NCBI RefSeq assembly: GCF_009296265.1
Contig: NZ_WBJS01000002.1
Span: 186,001 to 250,000, forward strand
Direction: 5' to 3'
DNA: 64,000 bases
Origin: Thioclava sp. JE_KL1
GTDB taxonomy: Bacteria; Pseudomonadota; Alphaproteobacteria; Rhodobacterales; Rhodobacteraceae
Of this stretch, positions 34,751-43,238 are shown in pieces. The first letter of the stretch is position 1; each line of letters opens with the position of its first letter. The notes beneath the pieces were generated by a model. It was not told the DNA's origin. It saw only the letters and a program-made list of their open reading frames with translations, and did not search any database. The position numbers and the translations under genes were made by a program.

Positions 34751-35635
34751 TCAGAACCACTGGCCGGGTTCGATCAGACCCAGATCCATGAGTTGCTGGC
34801 TCGACCAGTTGAAGCATTCGGAATTGACCCAAGTGAAGCTATGCACATCGTAGGTCGAGCCGGGGTTGAACTTCAGCGCTTTCGCGACCCGGAACGAGGC
34901 GGTGGCACAGGTCAGGTTATGGTGCCACGGGCAGGAATAGGTGTTGTATTCCTCGTCGTTGAACGTGTGATCGGGGCGCAGCTTCAGGCCGGACTTGGCG
35001 CGAAACAGGGCGATCCGGTCGATCTTGCGGCGCTGGGCGGGGACATGCTCTTCGAAGCGCCAGCGCAGCCCGCCGTAGAAATCCAGCTGCCGCTCTTTCG
35101 GGTGGTCGTGGTTCTCGGGATCGAGCCGGGCCAGCGCGTAATAGCCTGCCTTGTCGAACATCGCGTTCTCGGTATCGACGCCGTTCGGATGCGCCTCCAG
35201 ATCGCCGGTATAGAGGTCGATCACATAGCTCAGCATCGAGGCGCGGCGCTCTTCGGTGTGGAAGCTCAGAACCTCGCCGATCGAGCGGCTCTCGCAGAAG
35301 GGGAAGAACAGGTATTCCGCGTTGAAGCAGTAATAGAGCCAGGTGCCCGCGGGGACTGCGGCGATGATCGGGTTGATCGCGAGGGGGGCTGCGTCGCGGC
35401 GGTTCAGCTCGAAATCGATGCGGTAGATTTTCGTCGGGCTGTCGGCGCCGAGATCATCGGGCAGGTCCATCGCGGCATGGCCCAGAACCAGCAGCACCGG
35501 AAACCCGAGGTCGACATGGTGGCGGATCGTGCTCTCCAGCTCGACCCCGTCCTCGGCTAGGATCACGCCGACCGGGCCTTTGGACAGCGCCGCGCTCTGG
35601 CGGGTGAGAAAATCGATCAGCGAGGAATATTTCAT
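34751..35635 (-). CDS. Conserved hypothetical, possible glycosyltransferase family 2-like
   Basis: Soluble protein of 294 residues. The start SALSKGPVGVILAEDGVELESTIRHH and a later FNAEYLFFPF and DLYTGDLEAHPNGVDTENAMFDKAGYY resemble the glycosyltransferase 2-like proteins found in Rhodobacterales. HNLTCATASFRVAKAL and the closing WSSQQLMDLGLIEPGQWF look conserved. A nucleotide-sugar DxD motif cannot be placed surely. It diverges from miaB. Function unknown; a sugar transfer role is only a guess. Confidence 0.75.
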   Translation of the reverse strand: MKYSSLIDFLTRQSAALSKGPVGVILAEDGVELESTIRHHVDLGFPVLLVLGHAAMDLPDDLGADSPTKIYRIDFELNRRDAAPLAINPIIAAVPAGTWLYYCFNAEYLFFPFCESRSIGEVLSFHTEERRASMLSYVIDLYTGDLEAHPNGVDTENAMFDKAGYYALARLDPENHDHPKERQLDFYGGLRWRFEEHVPAQRRKIDRIALFRAKSGLKLRPDHTFNDEEYNTYSCPWHHNLTCATASFRVAKALKFNPGSTYDVHSFTWVNSECFNWSSQQLMDLGLIEPGQWF

Positions 35636-35786
35636 GCCCGATGCAGCCCTTTCGCGGGGTCTTCGGGCGCAGGATCGGGGAAGGCCCGCATGAAATCAAG
35701 CCTTTACGGCCCGCCCCAAGCGCGACCTTGCGGGAAAGGGTGATTTGGCTGTATCAGGCCCGCTGGAAAGACGCGCGAGGATTGGC

Positions 35787-37109
35787 ATGAGCGACGCTCC
35801 GAAAAAGCTGCATATCAAAACCTATGGCTGTCAGATGAACGTCTATGACAGCGAGCGCATGGCCGAGGCCATGGGCGCCAAGGGCTATGAGCTGACCGAC
35901 GATGTGGGCGCAGCGGATATGGTGCTGCTCAACACCTGCCATATCCGCGAGAAAGCGGCCGAGAAGGTCTATTCCGATCTGGGCCGCCTGCGTCCGTTCA
36001 AGGAGGCCAAACCCGACCTGAAGATCGGCGTCGCGGGCTGTGTCGCGCAGGCCGAGGGCGACGAGATCCTTCGGCGCTCGGATCTGGTGGATCTGGTCGT
36101 CGGCTCGCAAAGCTATCACAAGCTGCCCGAACTGGTCGAGCGGACCGATAATGGCGCGCGCCCCGTCGAGACCGAGTTCCCGCTGGAAGACAAGTTCGAC
36201 CATCTGCCCGCGCGGCCCGTGCAGACGCGCCCGACGGCGTTCCTGACGGTGCAGGAGGGCTGCGACAAGTTCTGCGCCTTCTGCGTGGTGCCTTACACGC
36301 GCGGGGCGGAGATCTCGCGCCCGGCTGACAAAATTCTGCGCGAAGCGCAGGCGCTGGTGGACAAAGGCGTGCGCGAGATCACGCTGCTGGGTCAGAACGT
36401 CAACGCCTATCACGGCGAGGGTGAGGGCGGTGATTGGTCGCTCGCGCGGCTTGCCCGCTCGCTCGCAAAGATCGATGGGCTGGAGCGTATCCGCTACACC
36501 ACCTCGCACCCGAACGACATGGAAGACGATCTGATCGCGGCGCATGGCGACGAGCCGAAGCTGATGCCGTATCTGCATCTGCCGGTGCAATCGGGCTCGG
36601 ACAAGATCCTCAAGGCGATGAACCGCAAGCATACGGCGGAGAGCTATCTCCGCCTGATCGAGCGCATCCGCGCCGCGCGCCCCGACATCGTGATCTCGGG
36701 TGATTTCATCGTGGGCTTCCCCGGCGAGACCGATCAGGATTTCGAAGACACGATGGCGCTGATCCGCGAGGTCAATTACGGCATGGCCTATTCGTTCAAA
36801 TACTCGCCGCGCCCGGGTACGCCCGCGGCAGGCGCGAAGGGCGCGGTGCCGGCCGAGGTCGCCGATGCGCGGCTGCAAGAGCTTCAGGCGCTTCTAACCT
36901 CGCAGCAGCGGGCCTGTCAGGAGAGCATGATCGGGCGCGAAGTGAACGTGCTCTTCGAGAAGCCCGGGCGGCTGGACGGCCAGTGGGTCGGCAAATCCGA
37001 TTACCTGCAGGCGGTCCATGTTTCGGGCGAGGGGCTTGGCCCCGGCGTTCTGGCGAAGGTGCGGATCACCGGCACGGCGCCGAATTCGCTGGCGGGCGAG
37101 TTGATCTGA
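35787..37109 (+). CDS. miaB: tRNA-2-methylthio-N6-dimethylallyladenosine synthase
   Basis: Radical SAM methylthiotransferase of 440 residues that adds the 2-methylthio group to i6A37 of tRNA. N-terminal cluster cysteines lie in TYGCQMN (C15), NTCHIRE and AGCVAQ; the radical SAM cluster is C159-x3-C163-x2-C166 ([12 protein letters not shown]). A C-terminal TRAM domain begins near [10 protein letters not shown]. The ATG at 35787 is preferred to an upstream start at 35745. A strong terminator follows. Confidence 0.95.
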   Translation: MSDAPKKLHIKTYGCQMNVYDSERMAEAMGAKGYELTDDVGAADMVLLNTCHIREKAAEKVYSDLGRLRPFKEAKPDLKIGVAGCVAQAEGDEILRRSDLVDLVVGSQSYHKLPELVERTDNGARPVETEFPLEDKFDHLPARPVQTRPTAFLTVQEGCDKFCAFCVVPYTRGAEISRPADKILREAQALVDKGVREITLLGQNVNAYHGEGEGGDWSLARLARSLAKIDGLERIRYTTSHPNDMEDDLIAAHGDEPKLMPYLHLPVQSGSDKILKAMNRKHTAESYLRLIERIRAARPDIVISGDFIVGFPGETDQDFEDTMALIREVNYGMAYSFKYSPRPGTPAAGAKGAVPAEVADARLQELQALLTSQQRACQESMIGREVNVLFEKPGRLDGQWVGKSDYLQAVHVSGEGLGPGVLAKVRITGTAPNSLAGELI

Positions 37110-37136
37110 GTTCTCATCGCATTGACGTCATAAATG

Positions 37137-37167
37137 AAAAGGGCCGCGTGATCCGCGGCCCTTTTTT
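37137..37167. terminator. Bidirectional intrinsic terminator (miaB / secreted protein)
   Basis: An 8-bp stem GGGCCGCG / CGCGGCCC with a five-base loop, preceded by AAAA and followed by TTTTTT. It can end transcription from miaB on the plus strand and from the secreted protein gene on the minus strand. Confidence 0.9.
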
Positions 37168-37186
37168 GATTAGATACCCTGAACGA

Positions 37187-37555
37187 TCAGTTCGGGCCAG
37201 GCGGGTCGTTTGCGATCGCTTTCAGAAGCTCTCTACGCAGACCTTCCGGGTTGCCCACGAGGCTCTCGTTCTTGCAGATCTGGGTCGCGAGGCCGTTCGC
37301 ATCGCCGTAATCGTAGCCGAAAGCCACCAGATCATCGACGAAGCTGCCCTGCGGGTGATCCCAGATCGTCTCGCGCCACGGGCCGCGGAAGCAGTCGATA
37401 TGAATCTGTTGCTTGCGGGTCGGTCCGCAGACGGTCTGGTTGTTGACGTGATCGCGCCCGACCGGGCCGGTGTAGCAGCTCGTACCGGCCTGTGCGGCGC
37501 CAGCGAACGCCATACCGGTGAGCAACGCGGCGGCGGTGATTGCAATGGTCTTCAT
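37187..37555 (-). CDS. Small secreted protein of unknown function
   Basis: Protein of 122 residues with a clear Sec signal peptide (KTIAITAAALLTGMAFAGAAQA, about residues 2-23, read in parts). The mature domain has four cysteines (TSCYTG, TVCGPT, IDCFRG, QICKNE) that could make two disulfides. I do not recognise the family; it resembles short periplasmic proteins of Rhodobacterales. The start ATG 37555 immediately gives the signal peptide; longer in-frame starts upstream are unlikely. Confidence 0.82.
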   Translation of the reverse strand: MKTIAITAAALLTGMAFAGAAQAGTSCYTGPVGRDHVNNQTVCGPTRKQQIHIDCFRGPWRETIWDHPQGSFVDDLVAFGYDYGDANGLATQICKNESLVGNPEGLRRELLKAIANDPPGPN

Positions 37556-38066
37556 CTCTCGAGACTCTCCTGATCGGGCAGCGGAATAACATGCGGCGCT
37601 CAAGATCCCTCCGACCCGAGCGCCGTCAGGGTGCAGTTTGCCCTGAATAAACCTAAATTGGCGAGAGATTGTCGATATTTGCCGGGTTTGTGAGAACAAT
37701 AGCCGAAAAAGACAGCGGGTGTTCCGATTGTTGCGACAGTGCTCGCGCTAGGGTTGTGGGGCCTTTGGCTTTTGCAGCTTGTTTCTGAGCCCCGAAGGTC
37801 CTTTTTCACAGCCAGCGATTCGGGAGTCATGACGCGGCGCGGCGAAGAGGTGGCGTCCTCGGTCAGCATATCGTCACGCATCCCCTTGCGAAACCAGTTT
37901 TGCCTAATAAATAGGCAATGCCGCCAAGCGGAACCGCGCCTGCGTTTTTTGGTTTCAGTTTGATGAAATTTGCTGCCGCGCCTAGGAGGGCGGGAAACCA
38001 GTGCTTGCGTGAATCCCCCGAGGCAGGCACCATATCTTTACCAAACCAGCTAAGGAGACTCTGTAT
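37556..38066. other. Intergenic region before phoH
   Basis: This 511-base divergent gap has no convincing gene; short reading frames at 37600-37881 (minus) and 37739-37963 (plus) lack ribosome sites and family features. It holds an AT-rich stretch near 37640-37700 and a perfect inverted repeat at 37900-37918. It probably carries the phoH promoter and that of the secreted protein. Confidence 0.5.
37900..37918. repeat. Perfect inverted repeat TTGCCTA-N5-TAGGCAA
   Basis: Seven-base arms TTGCCTA and TAGGCAA flank ATAAA. The site is about 150 bases before phoH and is AT-rich against a GC-rich background. It has the size of a dimeric regulator operator; no regulator can be named. Confidence 0.5.
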
Positions 38067-39077
38067 TTGGGCTTCAGCGCGATCACACCCCCGCCTCGCT
38101 CTCAGGATGCTCACGAGACGCTTCTTGAGTTCCCCAACAATCGGCTGCTGATCGACCTGTGCGGTGAATTCGACCGCAATCTGGCCCAGATAGAGCACAA
38201 GCTTCAGGTTCACATCCTGCGGCGTGGCAACCAACTGGCCGTGGTGGGCGAGCCCGAAGCGCAATCGCAAGCCGCCGCCGTGCTGCATCAGCTGTATCAA
38301 CGCCTTGAGCAGAACAAACCGATCGACGCCGAAGAGGTCGATGCGGCGCTGCGCATGGCCGATCTGGGCGGCACCGGGACCACGGTCGACGAGCAACTCG
38401 AGATGTTCGAGGCGGGCAAGTTCGAGATCCGCACCCGCAAGAAGCAGGTCGAGCCGCGCACCGAGGCGCAGAAGGCCTATGTGAAGCATCTCTTCGAGCA
38501 CGAGCTGGCTTTCGGGATCGGGCCTGCGGGCACCGGCAAGACCTATCTCGCGGTGGCCGTGGGTGTGACCATGCTGATCGGCGGTCATGTCGACAAGATC
38601 ATCCTGTCGCGTCCGGCGGTCGAAGCGGGCGAACGTCTGGGCTTCCTGCCCGGCGACATGAAGGACAAGGTCGATCCCTACATGCAGCCGCTCTACGACG
38701 CGCTGAACGACTTCCTGCCGGCCAAGCAGCTCGCGAAGCTGCTGGAGGAGAAGCGGATCGAGATCGCGCCGCTCGCCTTCATGCGCGGCCGCACGCTGTC
38801 GAACGCCTTCGTGGTTCTGGACGAGGCGCAGAACGCGTCGACCATGCAGATGAAGATGTTCCTGACCCGTCTGGGGCAGGGCTCGCGGATGGTCATCACC
38901 GGCGACCGCTCTCAGGTGGACCTGCCGCGCGGGATGCCCTCGGGCCTTCAGGATGCGGAGCGCATCCTCGGCCATGTCGAGGGGATCAGCTTCAACTACT
39001 TCACCGCGAAAGACGTGGTGCGTCACCCGATGGTCGCGAAGATCATCGACGCCTACGACCAGGCGGAAGGCGAGTAA
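38067..39077 (+). CDS. phoH: PhoH-like ATPase
   Basis: PhoH family protein of 336 residues. N-terminal KH-like part (DRNLAQIEHKLQVHILRRGNQLAVVG) then an ATPase domain with Walker A GPAGTGKT (about 152-159) and Walker B VVLDEAQNA. PhoH2-type proteins are linked to RNA metabolism. Translation likely begins at TTG 38067, nine bases after a TAAGGAG site, since no ATG is available in frame upstream. The usual downstream partner ybeY is absent; a terminator follows instead. Confidence 0.92.
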   Translation: MGFSAITPPPRSQDAHETLLEFPNNRLLIDLCGEFDRNLAQIEHKLQVHILRRGNQLAVVGEPEAQSQAAAVLHQLYQRLEQNKPIDAEEVDAALRMADLGGTGTTVDEQLEMFEAGKFEIRTRKKQVEPRTEAQKAYVKHLFEHELAFGIGPAGTGKTYLAVAVGVTMLIGGHVDKIILSRPAVEAGERLGFLPGDMKDKVDPYMQPLYDALNDFLPAKQLAKLLEEKRIEIAPLAFMRGRTLSNAFVVLDEAQNASTMQMKMFLTRLGQGSRMVITGDRSQVDLPRGMPSGLQDAERILGHVEGISFNYFTAKDVVRHPMVAKIIDAYDQAEGE

Positions 39078-39107
39078 GGCCGCGAGGCTTTCGACGGAGT
39101 TTCAATC

Positions 39108-39134
39108 TGCCCGCGCCTCGGCGCGGGCATTTTG
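39108..39134 (+). terminator. Intrinsic terminator of phoH
   Basis: A 9-bp stem TGCCCGCGC / GCGCGGGCA with a four-base loop followed by TTTT, 30 bases after the phoH stop. Confidence 0.87.
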
Positions 39135-39397
39135 GTTTGTCGGTGGGGACACGGAAGGGACGCGCCCGAGCCTTGGGTGGGCACTATACGGCCTTCGTGG
39201 CTGGGCGGTTAATCCTCGCAAGCCCGAACGACATTCGAGCCCGCTAGGACATCGCCACTGCGCCCTCCCGGGGGGAGGGGTGAGGCGGGACAAGGCGGCC
39301 TTCCAGTGGAAGGCCGACCCGACGAACGCGCGAGGTTTTGCCGAGCGCCGGACGGGCGCGGCCCGGGGCTTGTCGCCCCCGAGCGGGTCCCCCATGA
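39135..39397. other. Unexplained 263-base GC-rich intergenic block with hairpins
   Basis: Lies between two strong terminators, so it could be an isolated transcription unit or filler. It contains a perfect 8-bp hairpin at 39297-39315 (GGCCTTCC / GGAAGGCC) and a CCCTCC/GGAGGG stem near 39262-39280. Reading frames through it are low-complexity and lack ribosome sites. It may be a noncoding RNA or a dispersed repeat; I cannot name it. Confidence 0.4.
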
Positions 39398-39428
39398 AAA
39401 ACGCCCGGCCATTCGGACCGGGCGTTTT
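39398..39428. terminator. Bidirectional intrinsic terminator
   Basis: An 11-bp stem AAAACGCCCGG / CCGGGCGTTTT with a nine-base loop. On the minus strand it lies directly after the UbiK-like gene and ends in TTTT; it can also stop plus-strand read-through. Confidence 0.85.
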
Positions 39429-39448
39429 CAAATTCCATCGCGAAGAGT

Positions 39449-39697
39449 TCAGCTCTCAGACTTGCCTTCGAGCGCCTCGATGCGGGCCTTAAGCGCCTCG
39501 TTTTCCTCGCGCGCTTTCTGCGCCATCGCCCGAACCGCGTCGAATTCCTCGCGGGTCACGAGGTCACGGTCGGCCAGCCAGCGGTCCATCCAGCTTTTCA
39601 TCGCCGTCTCGGCCTCGTCCTTCGCGCCTTGGGCCACGCCCATCGCGTTGGTCATCAGCTTGGACATTTCGTCGAACATCTTGTTGGGCGGCTGCAT
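39449..39697 (-). CDS. ubiK: UbiK-like accessory factor (BMFP family)
   Basis: Helical protein of 82 residues. NKMFDEMSKLMTNAMGVAQG and the C-terminal coiled coil FDAVRAMAQKAREENEALKARIEALE are the hallmark of the YqiC/UbiK family, which supports ubiquinone synthesis in aerobic conditions and binds lipids. The ATG at 39697 has an AAGGGG site at about six bases; an ATG six bases upstream lies on top of that site. It is divergent from lgt. Confidence 0.87.
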   Translation of the reverse strand: MQPPNKMFDEMSKLMTNAMGVAQGAKDEAETAMKSWMDRWLADRDLVTREEFDAVRAMAQKAREENEALKARIEALEGKSES

Positions 39698-39820
39698 CGG
39701 CATCCCCTTGCGGTCAATTTCTGCTTCTCTGTCTATATGGGCCCCGGCGGTCCCGCTGGCAAGGTTGACTTCCCGGCCCGCGCAGGGCTTTCTCGCGGCG
39801 ATTTCTGACAGGAGACCGCC

Positions 39821-40726
39821 TTGCTGCCTCTCGCCATTCCCTTCCCCGATTTCGATCCGGTCGCCATCACGATCCCCGGTCTCGGCCTGCCGATCCGCTG
39901 GTATGCGCTGGCCTATATCGCGGGGCTGATCGCGGGCTGGCAGATCATCGTGGCGCTGATGAAGCGCGATACACTCTGGCCTCAGAACCGTTCGCCGATG
40001 GAGCACGGCAAGGTCGAGGACCTGCTGACGGCGGTGATCATCGGCGTCGTGCTGGGCGGGCGGCTTGGCTTCATCCTGTTCTATGAGCCGGCGTGGTATC
40101 TGGCCCATCCGCTCGATATCGTGAAGGTCTGGCAGGGCGGCATGTCCTTCCACGGGGGCTTTCTGGGCACGCTGCTCGCGGGCTGGTGGTTCGCGCGACG
40201 GTATGATGTGCCCAAGCTGCAACTGGCCGATGCGATGGCTCTCGTCGCGCCGATCGGGCTGTTCCTCGGGCGGATCGCGAACTTCATCAAGCCGGAGCTT
40301 TGGGGGCGGCCTACGGACGTGCCGTGGGGCGTGATCTTCCCCGGTGAGCTGGCGCAGACCTGCCTCGGGATCGCGGGGCAGGTGGACGGTACCTGCGCGC
40401 GCCATCCCTCGCAGCTCTACGAGGCGGGGCTGGAAGGGCTGCTGCTGGGCCTGATCCTGTGGGGCATGGTGTGGTTCGGCCGCTCGCTGAAGCGCCCGGG
40501 GCTGAGCCTCGGCGTGTTCCTGATGGGCTACGGCGCCGCGCGTGCCTTCGTCGAGCTGTTCCGGCAGGGCGATCCGCAATTTGTGACCCTCGGCAATCCC
40601 TATGGCCACGTGATCCGCTTCACCGATGGCTGGGGCCTGACGATGGGGCAGGTGCTGTCGCTGCCGATGATCGCGGTGGGGCTGTATTTCGTGATCCGCG
40701 CGTTGCGCGCGCCGAAAGCCTCGTGA
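39821..40726 (+). CDS. lgt: Prolipoprotein diacylglyceryl transferase
   Basis: Inner-membrane enzyme of 301 residues that transfers diacylglycerol from phosphatidylglycerol to the lipobox cysteine of prolipoproteins. The signature GRIANFIKPELWGRPT and MSFHGGFLG are present, with seven helices expected. It would process the two lipoproteins encoded near 1 kb. Starts at TTG 39821 after an AGGAG site. Its stop overlaps the next GTG start. Confidence 0.94.
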   Translation: MLPLAIPFPDFDPVAITIPGLGLPIRWYALAYIAGLIAGWQIIVALMKRDTLWPQNRSPMEHGKVEDLLTAVIIGVVLGGRLGFILFYEPAWYLAHPLDIVKVWQGGMSFHGGFLGTLLAGWWFARRYDVPKLQLADAMALVAPIGLFLGRIANFIKPELWGRPTDVPWGVIFPGELAQTCLGIAGQVDGTCARHPSQLYEAGLEGLLLGLILWGMVWFGRSLKRPGLSLGVFLMGYGAARAFVELFRQGDPQFVTLGNPYGHVIRFTDGWGLTMGQVLSLPMIAVGLYFVIRALRAPKAS

Positions 40727-41805
40727 CCCCGCTGGGCGACATCCTTGCCGCGCAGATCGCGGCGGAGGGGCCGATGCGGCTCGATCGCTATATGAGCGCC
40801 TGCCTGCTGCATCCCGAGCATGGCTATTACGCGACCCGCGATCCGTTCGGGCGCGCAGGCGATTTCATCACCGCGCCGGAGATTTCCCAGATGTTCGGCG
40901 AAATGCTGGGGCTCTGTCTGGCGCAAGCGTGGCTCGATCAGGGGCGGCCCGCGCCCTTCGTGCTGGCCGAGGCAGGGCCGGGGCGCGGCACGCTGATGGC
41001 CGATATGCTGCGCGCGATGAGGGCGGTTCCGGGGATGGTGGAGGCCGCACAGGTCCATCTGATCGAGGCCTCATCCACCTTGCGCGAGATCCAGCGCGAG
41101 ACGCTCGCGCCGCATCAGGTCACTTGGCACGATACGATCGACGGCCTGCCCGAGAGGCCGGTTTTCCTCGTCGCGAACGAGTTTCTCGACGCGCTGCCGA
41201 TCCGGCAGTTCCAGCGGGACGGCGACGGCTGGGCCGAGCGGCAGGTGGGGCTGTCCGATTCCGGCACGCTGACGCCCGGCCTCGCACCGCCGTCGCGTCT
41301 CGAGGCGCTGGAGGCGCGCATGTCCGACACCGCACTGGGCGATGTGGTCGAGACCTGTGCGGCTGCGGTGAACTTCACCGAGACGCTGGCGGCGCGGATC
41401 GCGCGCCAAGGCGGCGCGGCACTGCTGATCGACTATGGCAACTGGCATTCCAAGGGCGACACGTTTCAGGCGCTCAAGGGCCATGAGCCCGTCGATCCTT
41501 TCGCGGAGCCCGGCGAGGCGGACCTGACCGCCCATGTCGATTTCGAACCTCTGGCGCAGGCCGCGCAAGACGCGGGGGCCGCCGTCTCGGGCATGACCGC
41601 GCAGGGCGTTCTGCTGGAGCGGCTCGGCATCACGGCACGGGCGCAGCGCCTCGCGGAAGCGTTATCGGGGGCCGCGCGCGAGACTCATATCGCCGCGCAT
41701 CGCCGCTTGACCCATCCCGAGGAAATGGGTCACCTGTTCCAAGCTCTGGCGATTGTCGCACCCGCTGCGCCGCTGCCGCCGGGGTTCGATCCGAAGACCA
41801 TCTGA
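40723..41805 (+). CDS. SAM-dependent methyltransferase, MidA/NDUFAF7 family
   Basis: Protein of 360 residues of the family of mitochondrial NDUFAF7/MidA, which dimethylates an arginine in complex I subunit NDUFS2. Typical signatures: GYYATRDPFGRAGDFITAPEISQMFGE, VLAEAGPGRGTLMADMLRA for SAM binding, and FLVANEFLDALPIRQF. A role in complex I assembly is inferred. GTG 40723 overlaps the lgt stop (GTGA); the reading frame extending further upstream lies inside lgt and is spurious. Confidence 0.93.
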   Translation: MTPLGDILAAQIAAEGPMRLDRYMSACLLHPEHGYYATRDPFGRAGDFITAPEISQMFGEMLGLCLAQAWLDQGRPAPFVLAEAGPGRGTLMADMLRAMRAVPGMVEAAQVHLIEASSTLREIQRETLAPHQVTWHDTIDGLPERPVFLVANEFLDALPIRQFQRDGDGWAERQVGLSDSGTLTPGLAPPSRLEALEARMSDTALGDVVETCAAAVNFTETLAARIARQGGAALLIDYGNWHSKGDTFQALKGHEPVDPFAEPGEADLTAHVDFEPLAQAAQDAGAAVSGMTAQGVLLERLGITARAQRLAEALSGAARETHIAAHRRLTHPEEMGHLFQALAIVAPAAPLPPGFDPKTI

Positions 41806-41821
41806 GCTATTGAGGAACGCG

Positions 41822-42583
41822 ATGTCGACGATGCTCGAAATTCTGACCTCACCCGCCTTGGGAACCGTGAAGCACGGGTTCTTCACACGCAAAGGCGGCG
41901 CGTCCTCGGGCATTTTCGCGGGGCTCAATTGCGGTCCCGGCTCGTCGGATCAAAGCGAGGCGGTGCGCACAAATCGCGCCCGTGCAGCCGATGCTATGGG
42001 CGTGGAGCTGAACGCGCTGCAAGGCGTCAATCAGGTGCATTCGCCCGATGTCGCCGTGATCGAGGAGATCACCGATCCGCCGCCGCGCGCCGATGCGGCC
42101 GTGACCAAGGTACCGGGCATCGCGATCTCGATCCTGACCGCCGATTGCCAGCCGGTCCTGTTCTCCGACCCGAAAGCCGGCGTCATCGGCGCGGCCCATG
42201 CGGGCTGGCGCGGCGCGATGGAGGGGGTGCTGGAGAACACGCTCGACGCGATGGAGCGTTTGGGCGCGCATCGCGAGAATATCACGGCGGTGATCGGGCC
42301 GTGCATCTCGGTCCATTCCTATGAGGTCGGCGAAGACTTCATGGAGCAGTTCCTGATGGAGGACATGGACTATAGCCGCTTCTTCTCGCCCGGCCCCTCG
42401 GGCAAGCCGCATTTCGATCTGCCGAGCTTCTCGCTGCACCGGCTGCGCGAGGCGGGCGTCGGCGAGGCGGAATGGATGCGCCGCTGCACCTATCAGGAGC
42501 CTGAGCGCTTCTATTCCTATCGCCGCACGACCCATGCGGGCGAGGCCGATTACGGGCGTCTGCTCTCGGCGATCCGGCTCTGA
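41822..42583 (+). CDS. pgeF: Polyphenol oxidase family / peptidoglycan editing factor
   Basis: Protein of 253 residues, YfiH/PgeF family. Metal/active-site motifs: NQVHSPDV with His, TADCQPVLFSD with Cys, HAGWRG and IGPCISVHSYEV. PgeF removes wrongly incorporated serine in cell-wall precursors; some members were described as laccases or purine nucleoside phosphorylases. The ATG at 41822 is 17 bases after the methyltransferase stop; lgt-midA-pgeF is a conserved alphaproteobacterial order, as I recall. Confidence 0.92.
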   Translation: MSTMLEILTSPALGTVKHGFFTRKGGASSGIFAGLNCGPGSSDQSEAVRTNRARAADAMGVELNALQGVNQVHSPDVAVIEEITDPPPRADAAVTKVPGIAISILTADCQPVLFSDPKAGVIGAAHAGWRGAMEGVLENTLDAMERLGAHRENITAVIGPCISVHSYEVGEDFMEQFLMEDMDYSRFFSPGPSGKPHFDLPSFSLHRLREAGVGEAEWMRRCTYQEPERFYSYRRTTHAGEADYGRLLSAIRL

Positions 42584-42763
42584 TCCGGACGCGCGGGGGC
42601 GCGCTTTACGATATTGGCGGGGCGGCTGAGACAATCCGCCTTGCCGCATTCCTTCGTTTCCTTGCGCGAAAAAATCCAACTCCCGCCCCATGCTGGCCCC
42701 ATTACACGGGCAGAACAGTCCCGAACCGGATCGGAGACGATCTCGTGACGAGGGAACAAAGAC

Positions 42764-42919
42764 ATGAACAAGACTCAACCGACCCGCCGCTGGATGAAAA
42801 CCGCCGTGGCCTCCGCCCGCGACTGCGACACGCGGATGCCCTGGGCCCGCAAGGCACGCCCATCGCAGACCGGCCGTCCTGTGGCGTCCGCTCCGCGCCG
42901 GGTCAGCGCCGCACAGTGA
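42764..42919 (+). CDS. Small basic protein (51 aa), Rhodobacterales type
   Basis: Short reading frame from ATG 42764 with a GAGGGAA ribosome site, ending TGA 42917-42919. The product is basic, with TRRWMKTAVASARDCDTRMPWARKAR as its core. I recall similar small WMKxV...MPW(A/T)R proteins in Rhodobacterales. No membrane helix. An intrinsic terminator lies 55 bases downstream, supporting an independent transcript. Function unknown. Confidence 0.65.
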   Translation: MNKTQPTRRWMKTAVASARDCDTRMPWARKARPSQTGRPVASAPRRVSAAQ

Positions 42920-43238
42920 CCTCCCTTCTCGCGCGGCGATCGTAATTGGTCATGCTGATCGCAATGCGAGACCTGGCCGGGCGCTGCCACGCCCGGCCAT
43001 TTTCATCACCCGTCTCCAGTGTCTCTGGGGGCGGGTGATTCGCTTTGAATGTGGTGAGACTGTGGCCGTTTGTGCGCGGTCGGGAAACGTGCCGCTAGGG
43101 CAGGGGCTGACTGCTCGGCGATCGCGAGACAATCGCGTCAATAATTTGACGGCCTCGCACGTTTTAGCCATGTTGTGAGCGTCTCTCTGCAACCGGTGGG
43201 GGCCGATGCAGCCGTGAGAAGACCGAAAGGCCTATCGC
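42920..43238. other. Intergenic region before the Hint gene
   Basis: Contains the terminator at 42974-43004. A TTGACG at 43146-43151 could be the -35 element for the Hint gene with a poor -10 (CATGTT) 17 bases on. No other gene-like feature is visible. Confidence 0.45.
42974..43004 (+). terminator. Intrinsic terminator
   Basis: A 10-bp stem TGGCCGGGCG / CGCCCGGCCA with a six-base loop followed by TTTTC, downstream of the 51-residue gene. Confidence 0.83.

Noticed and set aside
39102-39431. A 109-codon minus-strand open frame
   Set aside because: It runs through two intrinsic terminators, has a proline/arginine-rich low-complexity product and no ribosome site.
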